From contig NZ_JACJTT010000024.1 of NCBI RefSeq assembly GCF_014698825.1, positions 1 through 64,000 of the forward strand: 64,000 bases of DNA, read 5' to 3'. Each line of letters starts with the position of its first letter. The first letter of the stretch is position 1. The notes below the pieces were generated by a model. It saw nothing but the letters and a program-made list of their open reading frames with translations, made no database searches and had not been told where the DNA came from. The DNA is from Richelia sinica FACHB-800. Its GTDB lineage: Bacteria > Cyanobacteriota > Cyanobacteriia > Cyanobacteriales > Nostocaceae. The translations under genes and the position numbers were made by a program. Of this stretch, positions 36,400 through 45,788 are shown in pieces.

Positions 36400-36795
36400 T
36401 GACCCCTTACCAAAAACATCATCCTACCGACACACAGAGTACACCTGTTATAGATTTATCAGGGTTTGAGCTTAATTCGCAGATATGTGGGTAGAAAACG
36501 ACAAATTATTTTGGTGATTAGTGGTTGTCTAGCCAGTTTGGGAGGTGCTTATCTGAGAAGCTAGAAAACAAGAGTGCGATCGCTTATGATTATCTTTAAG
36601 CTAAATATATTTAATTCTTGGCTATTTTTATCTATTCTTGCTAATATTTAAAATTTCTGGTTAACCTCAAAACAAATAAAACAGAAATATACATCTTAGT
36701 TGGATACAGATTTTTTGAAGAAGCATTATTAATCTAAATAATAGAACCATCATTATGAACTTGATTGTGACGAAAAAAGTTCGTCAGAGGTATTT
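36400..36795. other. Divergent intergenic region
   Basis: About 400 bp between the GAF and SnoaL-like genes, AT-rich, with one GCGATCGC site near 36578. No gene or clear regulatory element is seen. Confidence 0.5.
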
Positions 36796-37608
36796 ATGAG
36801 TTCTATTAACATTGATAATCTTCCTCTTTGGGTACAACATCGAGACACAGTGCTCAAATATAGCAATAACGTTCAATGGCGCTATGGTGAGAAGCCAGAT
36901 TACACTCGTTCCAATCAAAAGTTAGCCCAGGAAAGTCAGTACAATCATCCCCAAAATTCGCTGCCCGGACTTGTGCAGAATTTAGTCCGTAATTTTGATA
37001 TTGAAGCGAACTTTAAAAGTAACCCCGCCCAGTGGCTAACTGTGGTTCAAGATAAATTTCGCATGAGTACAAATGGCGGACATGGCTACACACTACCAGA
37101 ATTAGTCAATTCAGGAACTTATAAATTGTTGATTGGTAATACTCAATATTATAAGGCTACTGAAGAGAATTTTGAAACCTCAACTAATCTCTTCCATACA
37201 GCATTTCCTGAAGGGTTTTTGTGGGAAGTAATCGATGTCTATTCTCCACCACCAGTAATCACTTTTAAATGGCGGCATTGGGGTTATTTTAAAGGTGCAT
37301 ATAAAGATTATGCTCCGACAGGTCAAATGATTGAGGTAGTGGGGTTAAGTATTGTTACTGTTACAGATGACCTAAAAATTCTCACTTTGGAACATTATTA
37401 TGACAATAATAAATTCCTCGAACAACTAACATCTGCTGGTAAATTAGGTACATCATCCCCAGCTGCGTCTAATAGAACTGTGCAATCACCGACTTTTCTC
37501 CAACAAACATTGTTAGGTTTTATCAAGAAACTATGGGGGAAAAAAGAGGAAGCAGTTACACCTAATCTTGCAGCTAGTCGTTGTCCTTTTGCTGCTTTAG
37601 TTAGATAA
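36796..37608 (+). CDS. SnoaL-like (pathogenesis-related-type) protein
   Basis: A 270-residue soluble protein. The body (about residues 15-210) fits a cone-shaped SnoaL/NTF2-like fold: WRYGEKPDYTRSN, GSLPGLVQNLVRNFDIEANF-like and FKWRHWGYFKGAYKDYAPTGQMIEVVGLSIVTV match proteins annotated as pathogenesis-related or polyketide-cyclase-like in fungi and cyanobacteria. The C-terminal 50 residues are low-complexity and basic, ending SRCPFAALVR. There is no signal peptide. Substrate and role are unknown, and there is no operon partner. The annotation rests on resemblance from memory. Confidence 0.65.
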   Translation: MSSINIDNLPLWVQHRDTVLKYSNNVQWRYGEKPDYTRSNQKLAQESQYNHPQNSLPGLVQNLVRNFDIEANFKSNPAQWLTVVQDKFRMSTNGGHGYTLPELVNSGTYKLLIGNTQYYKATEENFETSTNLFHTAFPEGFLWEVIDVYSPPPVITFKWRHWGYFKGAYKDYAPTGQMIEVVGLSIVTVTDDLKILTLEHYYDNNKFLEQLTSAGKLGTSSPAASNRTVQSPTFLQQTLLGFIKKLWGKKEEAVTPNLAASRCPFAALVR

Positions 37609-37986
37609 TTGACTCAAGATTTGATAGATAGCACAAATACATACCAATAAATTATTCATTTATATTTGTGCTATTTATTAACTATTGTTTAATTGGCATT
37701 ATTTTTTGGCATTAATAAGTTAGGATTTGATATTGTATATAGATAGATATGACAACAGGAAATAAGCCCAATCATTGATTAGGGTATTTACAACTATTTA
37801 AAATAACTTACATTTTATCATTCGAGATATCTATTTAATATCCTAGTCGCTATAATCAAAATAAATTTTAAAAAACAAGGTGTGGGCTTAGAAACAGAAA
37901 TATTGTAGGTTGGGTTGAACAAAGTGAAACCCAACATTATAAATGTTTTTCTTGGTTTGCCCTGTCGCTTAACCCAACCTACTGAT
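37609..37986. other. Intergenic region downstream of hypB
   Basis: AT-rich, with a palindromic repeat at 37905-37982 immediately before the hypB stop on the other strand. Nothing else is recognised. Confidence 0.55.
37905..37982. repeat. GTAGGTTGGGTT palindromic repeat at the 3' end of the hyp operon
   Basis: GTAGGTTGGGTT (37905-37916) and AACCCAACCTAC (37971-37982) are a perfect 12-bp inverted repeat enclosing TGAAACCCAACATT. It is a common Nostocales palindrome type and lies 4 bp past the hypB stop codon, so it could stabilise or terminate the hyp transcript. Confidence 0.7.
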
Positions 37987-38853
37987 TTATACAGAAATCA
38001 AATTAGCTGAAACATTCACCTTTTGATTTAACCAGCTATACCATTCATCCAACCCTGCACCAGTAGTAGCAGAAACTTGAAAAATTTGCATTTTGGGGTT
38101 TACCTGTTGCGCGTATTCAATGCAGCGTTGGACATCAAACTGCACATAGGGTAATAAATCAACTTTGGTAATAATCATGATCTCGCTAGCGCGGAACATG
38201 TGAGGATATTTAATTGGTTTATCTTCCCCCTCTGTCACTGAAAGAATTACTACCTTTGCCTGTTCTCCTAAATCAAATAAAGCTGGACAAACTAAATTAC
38301 CGACATTTTCAATCATCACCACAGAATTTAGTGGTGGGTTGAGTTGTTGTAAACCTCTATCAATCATAGATGCGTCTAAATGACAGCCTGTACCAGTGTT
38401 GATTTGCACCACTTTACAGCCTGTTGATTTTATTTTTTCCGCATCGTTTGTAGTTTCTTGGTCGCCTTCAATGACGCTAATAGTTAGTTTGTCTTTGACA
38501 TCATTAATGGTGCGAGTTAATAATGTGGTTTTACCAGCACCAGGAGAACTCATTAAATTTAAAGCGAGGATATTTCTTCCTTTAAACCAGCCCCGATTTT
38601 GGGCAGCTAATAAATTATTTCTAGCTAAAATATCCTGTTCTAAAGATATAGTTGTGTTATGAATATTGGCGTGAATATGTGCTGATTCTTCGTGACTATG
38701 ATGGCTATGATTTTCATGATGATGAGAATGGGTAATCACAGTGCCATCAGGTAAAGTGTGAGTATGGTGATGGTGGTCATGTTCAATTACACCATTTTCT
38801 AAATTTGTTATTTTTGCTTCTCCATCATCGGAACAACCGCAGGTTACACACAT
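37987..38853 (-). CDS. hypB: Hydrogenase nickel-incorporation GTPase HypB
   Basis: HypB stores and, with HypA, delivers Ni to the hydrogenase large subunit under GTP control. The 288 residues start with a CVTCGC metal motif and a His-rich store (HDHHHHTHT, HSHHHENHSHHSH, about residues 25-60). The GTPase domain has the P-loop SSPGAGKT, the switch region VIEGDQETTNDAEKI, VQINTGTGCHLDASMI, and TKVDLLPYV (G4). It is the last gene of the operon; its start overlaps the hypA stop by 10 bases, implying translational coupling. A palindromic repeat follows the stop. Confidence 0.97.
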   Translation of the reverse strand: MCVTCGCSDDGEAKITNLENGVIEHDHHHHTHTLPDGTVITHSHHHENHSHHSHEESAHIHANIHNTTISLEQDILARNNLLAAQNRGWFKGRNILALNLMSSPGAGKTTLLTRTINDVKDKLTISVIEGDQETTNDAEKIKSTGCKVVQINTGTGCHLDASMIDRGLQQLNPPLNSVVMIENVGNLVCPALFDLGEQAKVVILSVTEGEDKPIKYPHMFRASEIMIITKVDLLPYVQFDVQRCIEYAQQVNPKMQIFQVSATTGAGLDEWYSWLNQKVNVSANLISV

Positions 38854-39185
38854 AATTCCTCTACTTCTATTTCCTTGATTTTCAGTTCTTCACCAGTGAT
38901 TAAATCTAACTGCACACTACCACATTCACAAATGCCAAAGGGTTTTTCTAAAGGAATTGTTGCACCACATTGACGACATCTGGCCATGCCCGGAATTTCC
39001 CAAATTTCTAAGATTGCACCTTCTACTATTGTACCTTTAGCACATATGTCAAAGCAAAAACGTACTGCATCTGGCATAATGGCAGAAAGTTTACCAATTT
39101 CTAATAAGACTCGTTGTACTTTTTTGCCTTGGGCGTGTTCGCTGACAATGGCGATGATGTTTTGAGTTATTCCGAGTTCGTGCAT
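38844..39185 (-). CDS. hypA: Hydrogenase nickel-incorporation protein HypA
   Basis: HypA is the nickel chaperone that docks with HypB and the immature large subunit. It is 113 residues, the standard length. The N-terminal MHELGIT supplies the Ni ligand His2 (and Glu3). The zinc site is CRQCGATIP...GICECGS (two CxxC-like pairs). It lies between hypE (48 bp upstream) and hypB (overlapping). The spacer to hypE carries a CGCAGAG tandem repeat. Confidence 0.97.
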   Translation of the reverse strand: MHELGITQNIIAIVSEHAQGKKVQRVLLEIGKLSAIMPDAVRFCFDICAKGTIVEGAILEIWEIPGMARCRQCGATIPLEKPFGICECGSVQLDLITGEELKIKEIEVEELCV

Positions 39186-39205
39186 AATTTTTTTGATTTT
39201 ATCTC

Positions 39206-39232
39206 ACGCAGAGGCGCAGAGGGCGCAGAGAG
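39206..39232. repeat. CGCAGAG tandem repeat
   Basis: CGCAGAGG-CGCAGAGGG-CGCAGAG lies between hypE and hypA. It is a short tandem repeat type common in Nostocales spacers. Confidence 0.7.
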
Positions 39233-39233
39233 A

Positions 39234-40328
39234 TTAACAAATTCTTGGGAGTTGGTCGCCTACTAGCATATCAACTATTCTTTCTGCACCGAAGGTGGTT
39301 TTTAATAGGACTATGCCTGGTGGTGTGGGGATAATTTCACCGATGATAGCGGCTTTTTCTCCGGCTGGATGAGTTTGCATGGTTGCTAAAATCATGTCGG
39401 CTTTTTCTTTGGGTGCAACTATGACTAGTTTGCCTTCGTTAGCTAGATATAAGGGGTCTAAGCCCAGTATTTCACAGGTTCCTTGGACTTCTTCTCGTAC
39501 AGGAATGGTGCTTTCATTGAGGCGTATTCCTAAGTTTGCGGTCTGGGCAAATTCATTTAATACTGTGGCTAAACCTCCTCTTGTAGCATCTCGCATGGCA
39601 TGAATATTTGGGCAAACATTGAGAATAGAGGCTACTAAATCATGTAATGGTTGACAGTCACTTTCTATATCTGTTTCTAATGCTAATTCTCCCCTAGCAA
39701 CTAAAATTGCTGTACCATGATTACCAATTTCGCCATTAATAATTACTACATCTCCCACTTGAATATGACGAGGAGAAATATCAATACCAGAAGGAATTAC
39801 ACCAATACCAGTAGTGTTAATAAAAAGTTTATCAGCACAGCCACGATGAACAACTTTAGTGTCGCCTGTGACTATTTGTACTCCAGCTTTTTGGGCTGCG
39901 GCTTGCATACTAGCGACCACACGCCGTAATGTTGCCACTGGTAAACCTTCTTCTAAGATGACACTACAGGTGAGATACAAGGGCTTTGCACCACTTACAG
40001 CTAAGTCGTTAATGGTGCCATTAACAGCTAATTCACCTATGTCTGAACCTGGAAAAAATAACGGGTCTACTACATAAGAATCTGTGGTAAAAGCTAATCT
40101 ATTTCCATATTGAGAAAAACTGGCTAAATCAAAACTGGCTTGGTCTTCTAATTGGGACAAAATGGGATTATCAAAGCTGGTGACAAAGACATTATCAATT
40201 AAATCACGCATGGCTTTACCACCACTACCATGGGCGAGATTGATATGAGTATCACGGACTTTAGCCGGACGACGACGAACCTGTTCGATTTTTTGAAAAA
40301 ATGGATTTTGATGAGGGTTAATAGTCAT
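39234..40328 (-). CDS. hypE: Hydrogenase maturation protein HypE
   Basis: HypE dehydrates the carbamoyl group placed on its C-terminal Cys by HypF into thiocyanate, the source of the CN ligands of the NiFe centre. The 364-residue protein ends PRIC, the required C-terminal motif. It has the PurM/ThiL-like ATP-binding fold: INLAHGSGGKAMRDLI, TTDSYVVDPLFFPGSDIGELAVNGTINDLAVSGA, VTGDTKVVHRG and RDATRGGLATVLNEFA. It follows the tautomerase gene by 64 bp and precedes hypA. Confidence 0.97.
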   Translation of the reverse strand: MTINPHQNPFFQKIEQVRRRPAKVRDTHINLAHGSGGKAMRDLIDNVFVTSFDNPILSQLEDQASFDLASFSQYGNRLAFTTDSYVVDPLFFPGSDIGELAVNGTINDLAVSGAKPLYLTCSVILEEGLPVATLRRVVASMQAAAQKAGVQIVTGDTKVVHRGCADKLFINTTGIGVIPSGIDISPRHIQVGDVVIINGEIGNHGTAILVARGELALETDIESDCQPLHDLVASILNVCPNIHAMRDATRGGLATVLNEFAQTANLGIRLNESTIPVREEVQGTCEILGLDPLYLANEGKLVIVAPKEKADMILATMQTHPAGEKAAIIGEIIPTPPGIVLLKTTFGAERIVDMLVGDQLPRIC

Positions 40329-40392
40329 TTTAAAATTGTTTTATAAGTATATTCTTATGTCAGACAAGCAAAATGCCTGTCTTACAAATTAT

Positions 40393-40608
40393 TTATCTAT
40401 TTCTATCTTCCTGCTTATTGGAGTTTTTATCATAGTGTAAAACTCCACCAACTGCCCAATCTTCTCGTTCAACTTCTTCAAAATTAATAATTACTGACTC
40501 AGATTTAGTATCTAAAATAGACACTAAAGCTTCGGTCATGGCTTTGACTATTTTGCGCTTTTTTTCTATGGAGTTGTTTCTAGGAATTCGCACTGTTACA
40601 TAAGGCAT
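40393..40608 (-). CDS. 4-oxalocrotonate tautomerase-family protein
   Basis: A 71-residue small tautomerase: MPYVTVRIPRNNSIEKKRKIVKAM...ALVSILDTKSESVIINFEEVEREDWAVGGVL. The family catalyst is Pro1 after removal of Met, and Pro is indeed residue 2 here; a basic patch (Arg8, Arg10) is also present. It sits inside the hyp operon between hypD (23 bp) and hypE (64 bp). A tautomerase gene in the same place is, from memory, found in other Nostocales hyp clusters. Its relation to hydrogenase maturation is unproven; conservation of place is the only argument. Confidence 0.9.
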   Translation of the reverse strand: MPYVTVRIPRNNSIEKKRKIVKAMTEALVSILDTKSESVIINFEEVEREDWAVGGVLHYDKNSNKQEDRNR

Positions 40609-40631
40609 ATAATTTCCTCAAGTTGTGTAAT

Positions 40632-41783
40632 TTAGACTGATAGAGGTTGTGGAAATACACCTGATTGATTTCTTTTGTCCATAGTAGAAAGTCGCCCATA
40701 TTTATAATAGGCAGCACAAGCCCCTTCGGAAGAAACCATACAAGTACCAATGGGTGTTTCAGGAGTACAAGCTGTGCCAAATACTTTACATTGCCAAGGT
40801 TTTAATACTCCTTTGAGAATTTCCCCACATTGACAAGCTTTATGGTCTGCTACTTTTAAGTTAGGAATGGTAAATTTAACTTCGGCATCGAATTGGGCGT
40901 ATTCATCCCGAATTTTCAAACCAGAATTGGGTATTTCTCCTAAACCACGCCATTCAAATTTTTCCCGCACTGCAAAAACTTGATTCATAGCTGCTAGTGC
41001 ATTTTTATTTCCTGCTGGTTCAACTAAGCGGTTATATTGATTTTCAACTTGGCAACGGTTGTTAACTATTTGTTTTAGCAACATCCAAATTGATTGGAAA
41101 ATATCTAATGGTTCAAAGCCAGAAATAACGATGGGTTTACGATATTCTTGGGCAATAAATTGGTAAGGGTCTGTACCTATAACCATGCTGACATGACCAG
41201 GCCCAACAAAACCGTCAAGTTGTAAGTCGGGGTTGTCTAAGAGTGCTTGGAGGGCAGGGATAACTAAGACGTGGTTGGAAAACATACTAAAGTTAGTGAT
41301 GTTTTCAGCGGCTGCTTGGAGGATAGTAAAAGCGGTACTGGGGGCGGTGGTTTCAAAGCCTAAGCCGAAGAAGACTATTTCTTTGTGGGGGTTGGCTTTG
41401 GCTATTTGCAGACTATCGAGGGGTGAGTACACCATGCGGATATCTGCGCCTTTTGCTTTGGCCTGTAAGAGGCTGGTTTGGGAACCGGGTACGCGCATCG
41501 CGTCGCCAAATGTGGTGAAGATGATGTTGGGGTGTTGGCAAAGGGCGATCGCATCATTTATTCTACCTCTAGGCATAACACACACTGGACAGCCAGGCCC
41601 GTGGATTAATTCGATATTATCAGGTAATATTTCTTCGATTCCGTATTTAAAAATAGAATGAGTATGTCCGCCGCATACTTCCATGATTTTGAGATGTTTA
41701 TCTATTTGGCGGCTGAGTTTTTCTATTTCTTTTTGTAGGGCTTGGGCTTGTTGGGGGTTACGGAATTCGTCTACATATTTCAT
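40632..41783 (-). CDS. hypD: Hydrogenase maturation protein HypD
   Basis: HypD carries a 4Fe-4S cluster and, with HypC, assembles Fe(CN)2CO for the hydrogenase active site. I start at the ATG at 41783 (MKYVDEFRNPQ); an upstream in-frame start would read through the GCGCAAAG repeat block, so it is rejected. The protein is about 383 residues. Conserved motifs are MEVCGGHTHSIFKYGIEEILP, HGPGCPVCVMP, GFETTAPSTA, and the C-terminal cysteine-rich region CQCGEILKG...CKVFGTACTPETPIGTCMVSSEGACAAYY. It lies between hypC and the tautomerase. Confidence 0.97.
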   Translation of the reverse strand: MKYVDEFRNPQQAQALQKEIEKLSRQIDKHLKIMEVCGGHTHSIFKYGIEEILPDNIELIHGPGCPVCVMPRGRINDAIALCQHPNIIFTTFGDAMRVPGSQTSLLQAKAKGADIRMVYSPLDSLQIAKANPHKEIVFFGLGFETTAPSTAFTILQAAAENITNFSMFSNHVLVIPALQALLDNPDLQLDGFVGPGHVSMVIGTDPYQFIAQEYRKPIVISGFEPLDIFQSIWMLLKQIVNNRCQVENQYNRLVEPAGNKNALAAMNQVFAVREKFEWRGLGEIPNSGLKIRDEYAQFDAEVKFTIPNLKVADHKACQCGEILKGVLKPWQCKVFGTACTPETPIGTCMVSSEGACAAYYKYGRLSTMDKRNQSGVFPQPLSV

Positions 41784-41795
41784 ATATTTTTGTTT

Positions 41796-41821
41796 CGCGC
41801 AAAGGCGCAAAGGCGCAAAGG
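41796..41821. repeat. GCGCAAAG tandem repeat
   Basis: GCGCAAAGGCGCAAAGGCGCAAAG lies between hypC and hypD, just upstream of the hypD start. It is a typical cyanobacterial short tandem repeat. Confidence 0.8.
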
Positions 41822-41832
41822 AAGAAAGGGTT

Positions 41833-42084
41833 TTAAATGGTTTGGGCTGCTGCTAGTTCTTGGAGAAGTTGCAATGTTTCGGCGGCTTCTTGTTCGTTGA
41901 TGCGGTTCATGGCAAAGCCGACGTGAACAAGTACCCAGTCTCCTATACATTTTTCGGGTGGGTGTTGTTCGTCAACGATACAAGCGATGTTTACTTGTCT
42001 TTTGACTCCTCCAATATTAACCATTGCGAGTTTATGTTCGGGGTTGGTTATTTCAACAATTTGTCCGGGAATTCCTAAGCACAT
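41833..42084 (-). CDS. hypC: Hydrogenase assembly chaperone HypC
   Basis: HypC binds HypD and the iron fragment and escorts it to the large subunit; Cys2 is essential. The 83-residue protein starts MCLGIPGQIVEI with Cys2 present, and contains GGVKRQVNIACI and GDWVLVHVGFAMNRINEQEA, all canonical. It begins 3 bp after the hypF stop, suggesting coupling, and is followed by hypD. Confidence 0.97.
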   Translation of the reverse strand: MCLGIPGQIVEITNPEHKLAMVNIGGVKRQVNIACIVDEQHPPEKCIGDWVLVHVGFAMNRINEQEAAETLQLLQELAAAQTI

Positions 42085-42087
42085 TTT

Positions 42088-44472
42088 TTATTTTCCTTTT
42101 TTAAGATTAGTACGGGGAGTATGTATATTATTTTTTAAGTTGTTAGCTGCTGTAATTACGGCTTGTCCTAGTGATAAGCCACCGTCATTGGCAGGTACTA
42201 TACTATGAGTTAGGACAGTGATATTAATTTGTTGTAAGCGTTTACTTACTTGTTCTATAAGAATACAATTTTGAAATACTCCTCCTGTTAGTGCTACTTG
42301 ATTAAATTTGTATTCTTGGGAGAAAACTTTCACTATTTTAGTGATTAAAATAGCTAAACTAATGTGAAATTTTGCGGCTATTTCTGAGTTGGAAATTTGC
42401 TGCTGTATGTCGTTTAGTATCCCCAGCCACATAGAGCTAGGGTCTATATAATAGATATTATCGAAATTTTCAAATTTAAAGGGATAATTTAGAGTTTCTT
42501 CATCATTGTTTAAAATTTCCCTATCAGCTATGGCTTCCATTTCTATTGCGGCTTGTCCTTCATAGCTGCATTGTTCTCGACAAATACCTATGGCGGCTGC
42601 TACTGCATCAAATAATCTACCTACTGATGAGGCTAAAGGTGAGTTAATACCTTTGTTGATGATTTGGTTCAGTAATTTTAGTGGTTTTTGTTCGAGAAAT
42701 TTGATAATTTCTAAATCAGGATATTGCTGTTTTAATTCTTCCCAGTCAAACGCAGTAATTAATTGGGCATAGGTATTGCGCCAAGGTTGATAAATTGCTT
42801 GTTCTCCCCCTATCATCGGTATAGGTTTAAATGTTGCTATGCGTCTAAATTCCCGATAATCAGCAAGTAAAAATTCTCCGCCCCAAAGTGTACCATCTTC
42901 ACCATAACCTAAACCATCGAAAGCAACGCCCAAAATCGGTGATGAATCTAAAGGTATTTGATTTTCTGCCATACAAGCTGCGACATGGGCATGATGATGT
43001 TGAATTTGTTGGAGAGGGATTTGATTAGCTGTAGCTAGTTCTTTACCTAATTTGGCAGATAAGTATTCTGGATGTTTATCTATAGCAATGATTTCTGGTT
43101 TATGGGCAAATAAGTTTAAATATAAATTCAGGGTATCTTGATAAGCATTAAAGGCTGCGGCGTTTTCTAAATCTCCTAAATGTTGTGAAAGAATTGCTTC
43201 ACCTTCACGTAACAAGCAAAAGGTATTTTTTAACTCGCTCCCCATTGCTAAAATTGGTGGTATTTGCTCAAATCCTGGTGGTAATTTAATTTGTGCTGGG
43301 GCATATCCTCTAGCCCTTCTTAGGGTTTGAATTTTACCATCGATGACCCGCACCACAGAATCATCTACTCGGTTAACAATATCTCGATTATGAAAAAGAA
43401 AATAATCAGCTATTGTTCCTAGTTTACGTTTTGCTTCTTCATTATCTATACATTGTGGTTCATCAGAGATGTTGCCGCTAGTTAATACTATTGGGCGATT
43501 CATACGTCTGAGAATTAAATGATGGAGAGGTGTATAAGGCAGCATAAAGCCCAGAGTATTTTGCCCTGGTGCAACTGACGATGGTAATTGGTTTTCTAAT
43601 TTTTGCTTTAATAAAACTATGGGTGCAGCCGGACTAGTTAATAATTTTTTCTCTTGGTCGTTAATATAACAATATTCAGAAATGATATTAATATCTTTTG
43701 CCATTAAAGCAAAAGGTTTATGATAGCGTTGTTTACGTTCTCGTAATTTTTGTACTGCTGTTTCTTGAGTGGCATCACAAGCTAAGTGAATACCTCCCAA
43801 ACCTTTAATAGCAACAATTTGGCCTTTTTGTAATAAGGTACAAACAGCGTCAACATCATCCAACATCGAGAACATATCAGCGATAACAGGTTTACCATCA
43901 GCCCTTTCTAACCATGCACGGGGGCCGCAAACATGACATGCTACAGGTTGGGCATGGAAACGCCTATTTTCTACATCTTGATATTCCTGTTCACATTCTC
44001 CACACATAGGAAACTGGGCCATGCTGGTGTTGTTTCTATCGTAGGGAATAGCGCGAATAATGGTGAGACGTGGGCCACAGTGGGTGCAGTTGGTAAAGGG
44101 ATAACGAAAATAACGACTAAAGGGGTCAAAAATTTCTTTTTGGCATTGGGGACAAGTAGCAGCATCAGCAGAAATTTCTGTTTTAACTGCACTGTTTACA
44201 CTATGGGAAATTACAAAATCATCAAAGTTAAATTCCCCTAAATAAGGAGTGCGAATTAATTCCTGAATTCTGGCTAAAGGTGGACATTCTCTATCTAAAT
44301 TCTCGATAAATGCGGTGATTTTTTCCTCGCTTCCCGCAACCCGAATTAAAACTCCTTCTCCATCATTACAAACATCACCCTTCAAACCTATACTTTTCGC
44401 TAAACGATACACTGTAGGACGAAAACCCACACCTTGTACAGTACCACGCACTCTAATCTCTTCAACAGACAT
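42088..44472 (-). CDS. hypF: Carbamoyltransferase HypF
   Basis: HypF uses carbamoyl phosphate and ATP to carbamoylate HypE, the first step of cyanide-ligand synthesis. I start at the ATG at 44472 (MSVEEIRVRGTVQGVGF), which has GGAGG a few bases upstream; the longer frame to 44508 would overlap the preceding gene. It is about 794 residues. Domains in order are acylphosphatase (VRGTVQGVGFRPTVYRLA), two zinc fingers (CPQCQKEIF...CTHCGPR; CGECEQEY...CHVCGPR), a YrdC-like domain (IVAIKGLGGIHLACDA, RKQRYHKPFALMAKD) and a Kae1-like domain (HHHAHVAACMAE, VAFDGLGYGEDG, LTGGVFQNCIL). Confidence 0.97.
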   Translation of the reverse strand: MSVEEIRVRGTVQGVGFRPTVYRLAKSIGLKGDVCNDGEGVLIRVAGSEEKITAFIENLDRECPPLARIQELIRTPYLGEFNFDDFVISHSVNSAVKTEISADAATCPQCQKEIFDPFSRYFRYPFTNCTHCGPRLTIIRAIPYDRNNTSMAQFPMCGECEQEYQDVENRRFHAQPVACHVCGPRAWLERADGKPVIADMFSMLDDVDAVCTLLQKGQIVAIKGLGGIHLACDATQETAVQKLRERKQRYHKPFALMAKDINIISEYCYINDQEKKLLTSPAAPIVLLKQKLENQLPSSVAPGQNTLGFMLPYTPLHHLILRRMNRPIVLTSGNISDEPQCIDNEEAKRKLGTIADYFLFHNRDIVNRVDDSVVRVIDGKIQTLRRARGYAPAQIKLPPGFEQIPPILAMGSELKNTFCLLREGEAILSQHLGDLENAAAFNAYQDTLNLYLNLFAHKPEIIAIDKHPEYLSAKLGKELATANQIPLQQIQHHHAHVAACMAENQIPLDSSPILGVAFDGLGYGEDGTLWGGEFLLADYREFRRIATFKPIPMIGGEQAIYQPWRNTYAQLITAFDWEELKQQYPDLEIIKFLEQKPLKLLNQIINKGINSPLASSVGRLFDAVAAAIGICREQCSYEGQAAIEMEAIADREILNNDEETLNYPFKFENFDNIYYIDPSSMWLGILNDIQQQISNSEIAAKFHISLAILITKIVKVFSQEYKFNQVALTGGVFQNCILIEQVSKRLQQINITVLTHSIVPANDGGLSLGQAVITAANNLKNNIHTPRTNLKKGK

Positions 44473-44495
44473 CTCTCCTCCTCTGCGTGAGATAA

Positions 44496-45662
44496 CTAAA
44501 GCCTCCAAATCAAAACCCGATTATTTCCCGAATCAGCTATGACTGCAATATCATCACAAACCTTAATTCCATAACACCAATTTAAACTTTGTCTAGTCGG
44601 TAACCCAAAATTACGATTTTCACTTTTACTGGTAAAGCTATCTTGTCCAACTACACCATCAGCATCTGCACCCTGTAATAACAAAATCGATTCAGGCTGT
44701 TTCCATCCTAACAAACGAGAATTAGCCGTATCCGCAACTAATAACCATTCTCCAGCCACATCTATGCCGTAGGGCATACTTAAACTACTAGCATTAGGAA
44801 AATAAACTCCTTGATTTAATTCCACACAATGAAAATTTTTCTGTCCTAAAACAACCGCACAAGGGGTATTGTTTTCTGTGGGTATGCCTGACCAAATCAT
44901 CACTCGGTTATTACCTGCATCGGTAACAACTAAATTGCCATCCCAAAGAGTAATATCATGACACCAACGCATACTAGCAGCAGTGGGAGAACCACCACCA
45001 TTTTCATTACGAGATGTCATGTCTGGTTGACCCAAAACTATATCGGCAGGTTGACCGTTTTCTGTGGGTAATTGATGCCAAATTAATAACCGACGATTTC
45101 CAGTATCTGCTACAAACAACTGACCTTGATGATAAAAAATACCATAGGGCCAATGGAAAGTATTAGCCTCAGGTTGCTGACTTCCTCGGTTAGGTTCATT
45201 ATCAATGAAATTAGCTTGTCCTAACACTAAATCTGCGGGAACATTGCTATCTTCTGGGATATTGTGCCAAATTAAAACGCGGTGGTTCCAAGCATCTGCA
45301 ACTGCTAAACCTTGACCACATTTACAAATACCTGTAGGAACGCTGAGGGTTGATTTTCCTGGTGTACCTTTGGCATTTTGTCCTTCATGATGAAAGTCTG
45401 GTTGTCCTATCACCCAGTCCGCAGGTTGATTATCTGTTGTGGGTAAATTTCGCCATCCTAATAACCGATGGTGTCCTGTATCTGATACCCACAGGGGCCC
45501 AGTTGGTGAGATTAAATAAGCACCACGAGGGCCAAACATGGTGGAGGAACTGGGGGCAAGAGGTATAGCTAATTGTTCCGGTGTTGTAGTGTTACCTAAG
45601 ATTATTTCTGCACCCTCAGAGGAGAGAAATAATCTATTATTAGCTGTTATGTTATGTTGCAA
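44496..45662 (-). CDS. NHL-repeat beta-propeller protein of the hyp operon
   Basis: A 388-residue protein without a signal peptide, built of about six repeats of the form VADTGNxRLLIWxxLPTENxxPADxVLGQ, which is an NHL-type beta-propeller. The stop is 23 bp upstream of the hypF ATG, so the two genes are very likely co-transcribed. An NHL-type gene next to hypF is, from memory, part of the extended hyp operon of Nostoc PCC 7120, where the additional genes were proposed to help mature the small subunit. A cytoplasmic scaffold or interaction role in uptake-hydrogenase maturation is therefore plausible but inferred. Cysteines are scattered (CKCGQG) without a clear metal site. Confidence 0.88.
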   Translation of the reverse strand: MQHNITANNRLFLSSEGAEIILGNTTTPEQLAIPLAPSSSTMFGPRGAYLISPTGPLWVSDTGHHRLLGWRNLPTTDNQPADWVIGQPDFHHEGQNAKGTPGKSTLSVPTGICKCGQGLAVADAWNHRVLIWHNIPEDSNVPADLVLGQANFIDNEPNRGSQQPEANTFHWPYGIFYHQGQLFVADTGNRRLLIWHQLPTENGQPADIVLGQPDMTSRNENGGGSPTAASMRWCHDITLWDGNLVVTDAGNNRVMIWSGIPTENNTPCAVVLGQKNFHCVELNQGVYFPNASSLSMPYGIDVAGEWLLVADTANSRLLGWKQPESILLLQGADADGVVGQDSFTSKSENRNFGLPTRQSLNWCYGIKVCDDIAVIADSGNNRVLIWRL

Positions 45663-45788
45663 GTTAGATAATAAATTAATTTGACTAGAGGTTTATCAAT
45701 GTAGCGAGATGCTGTTAATTATTGAAAGTCATACAGTGGGATATATATGTATCCTCGATGACTTTTTGTCGGAAATGTCAATATTTTG

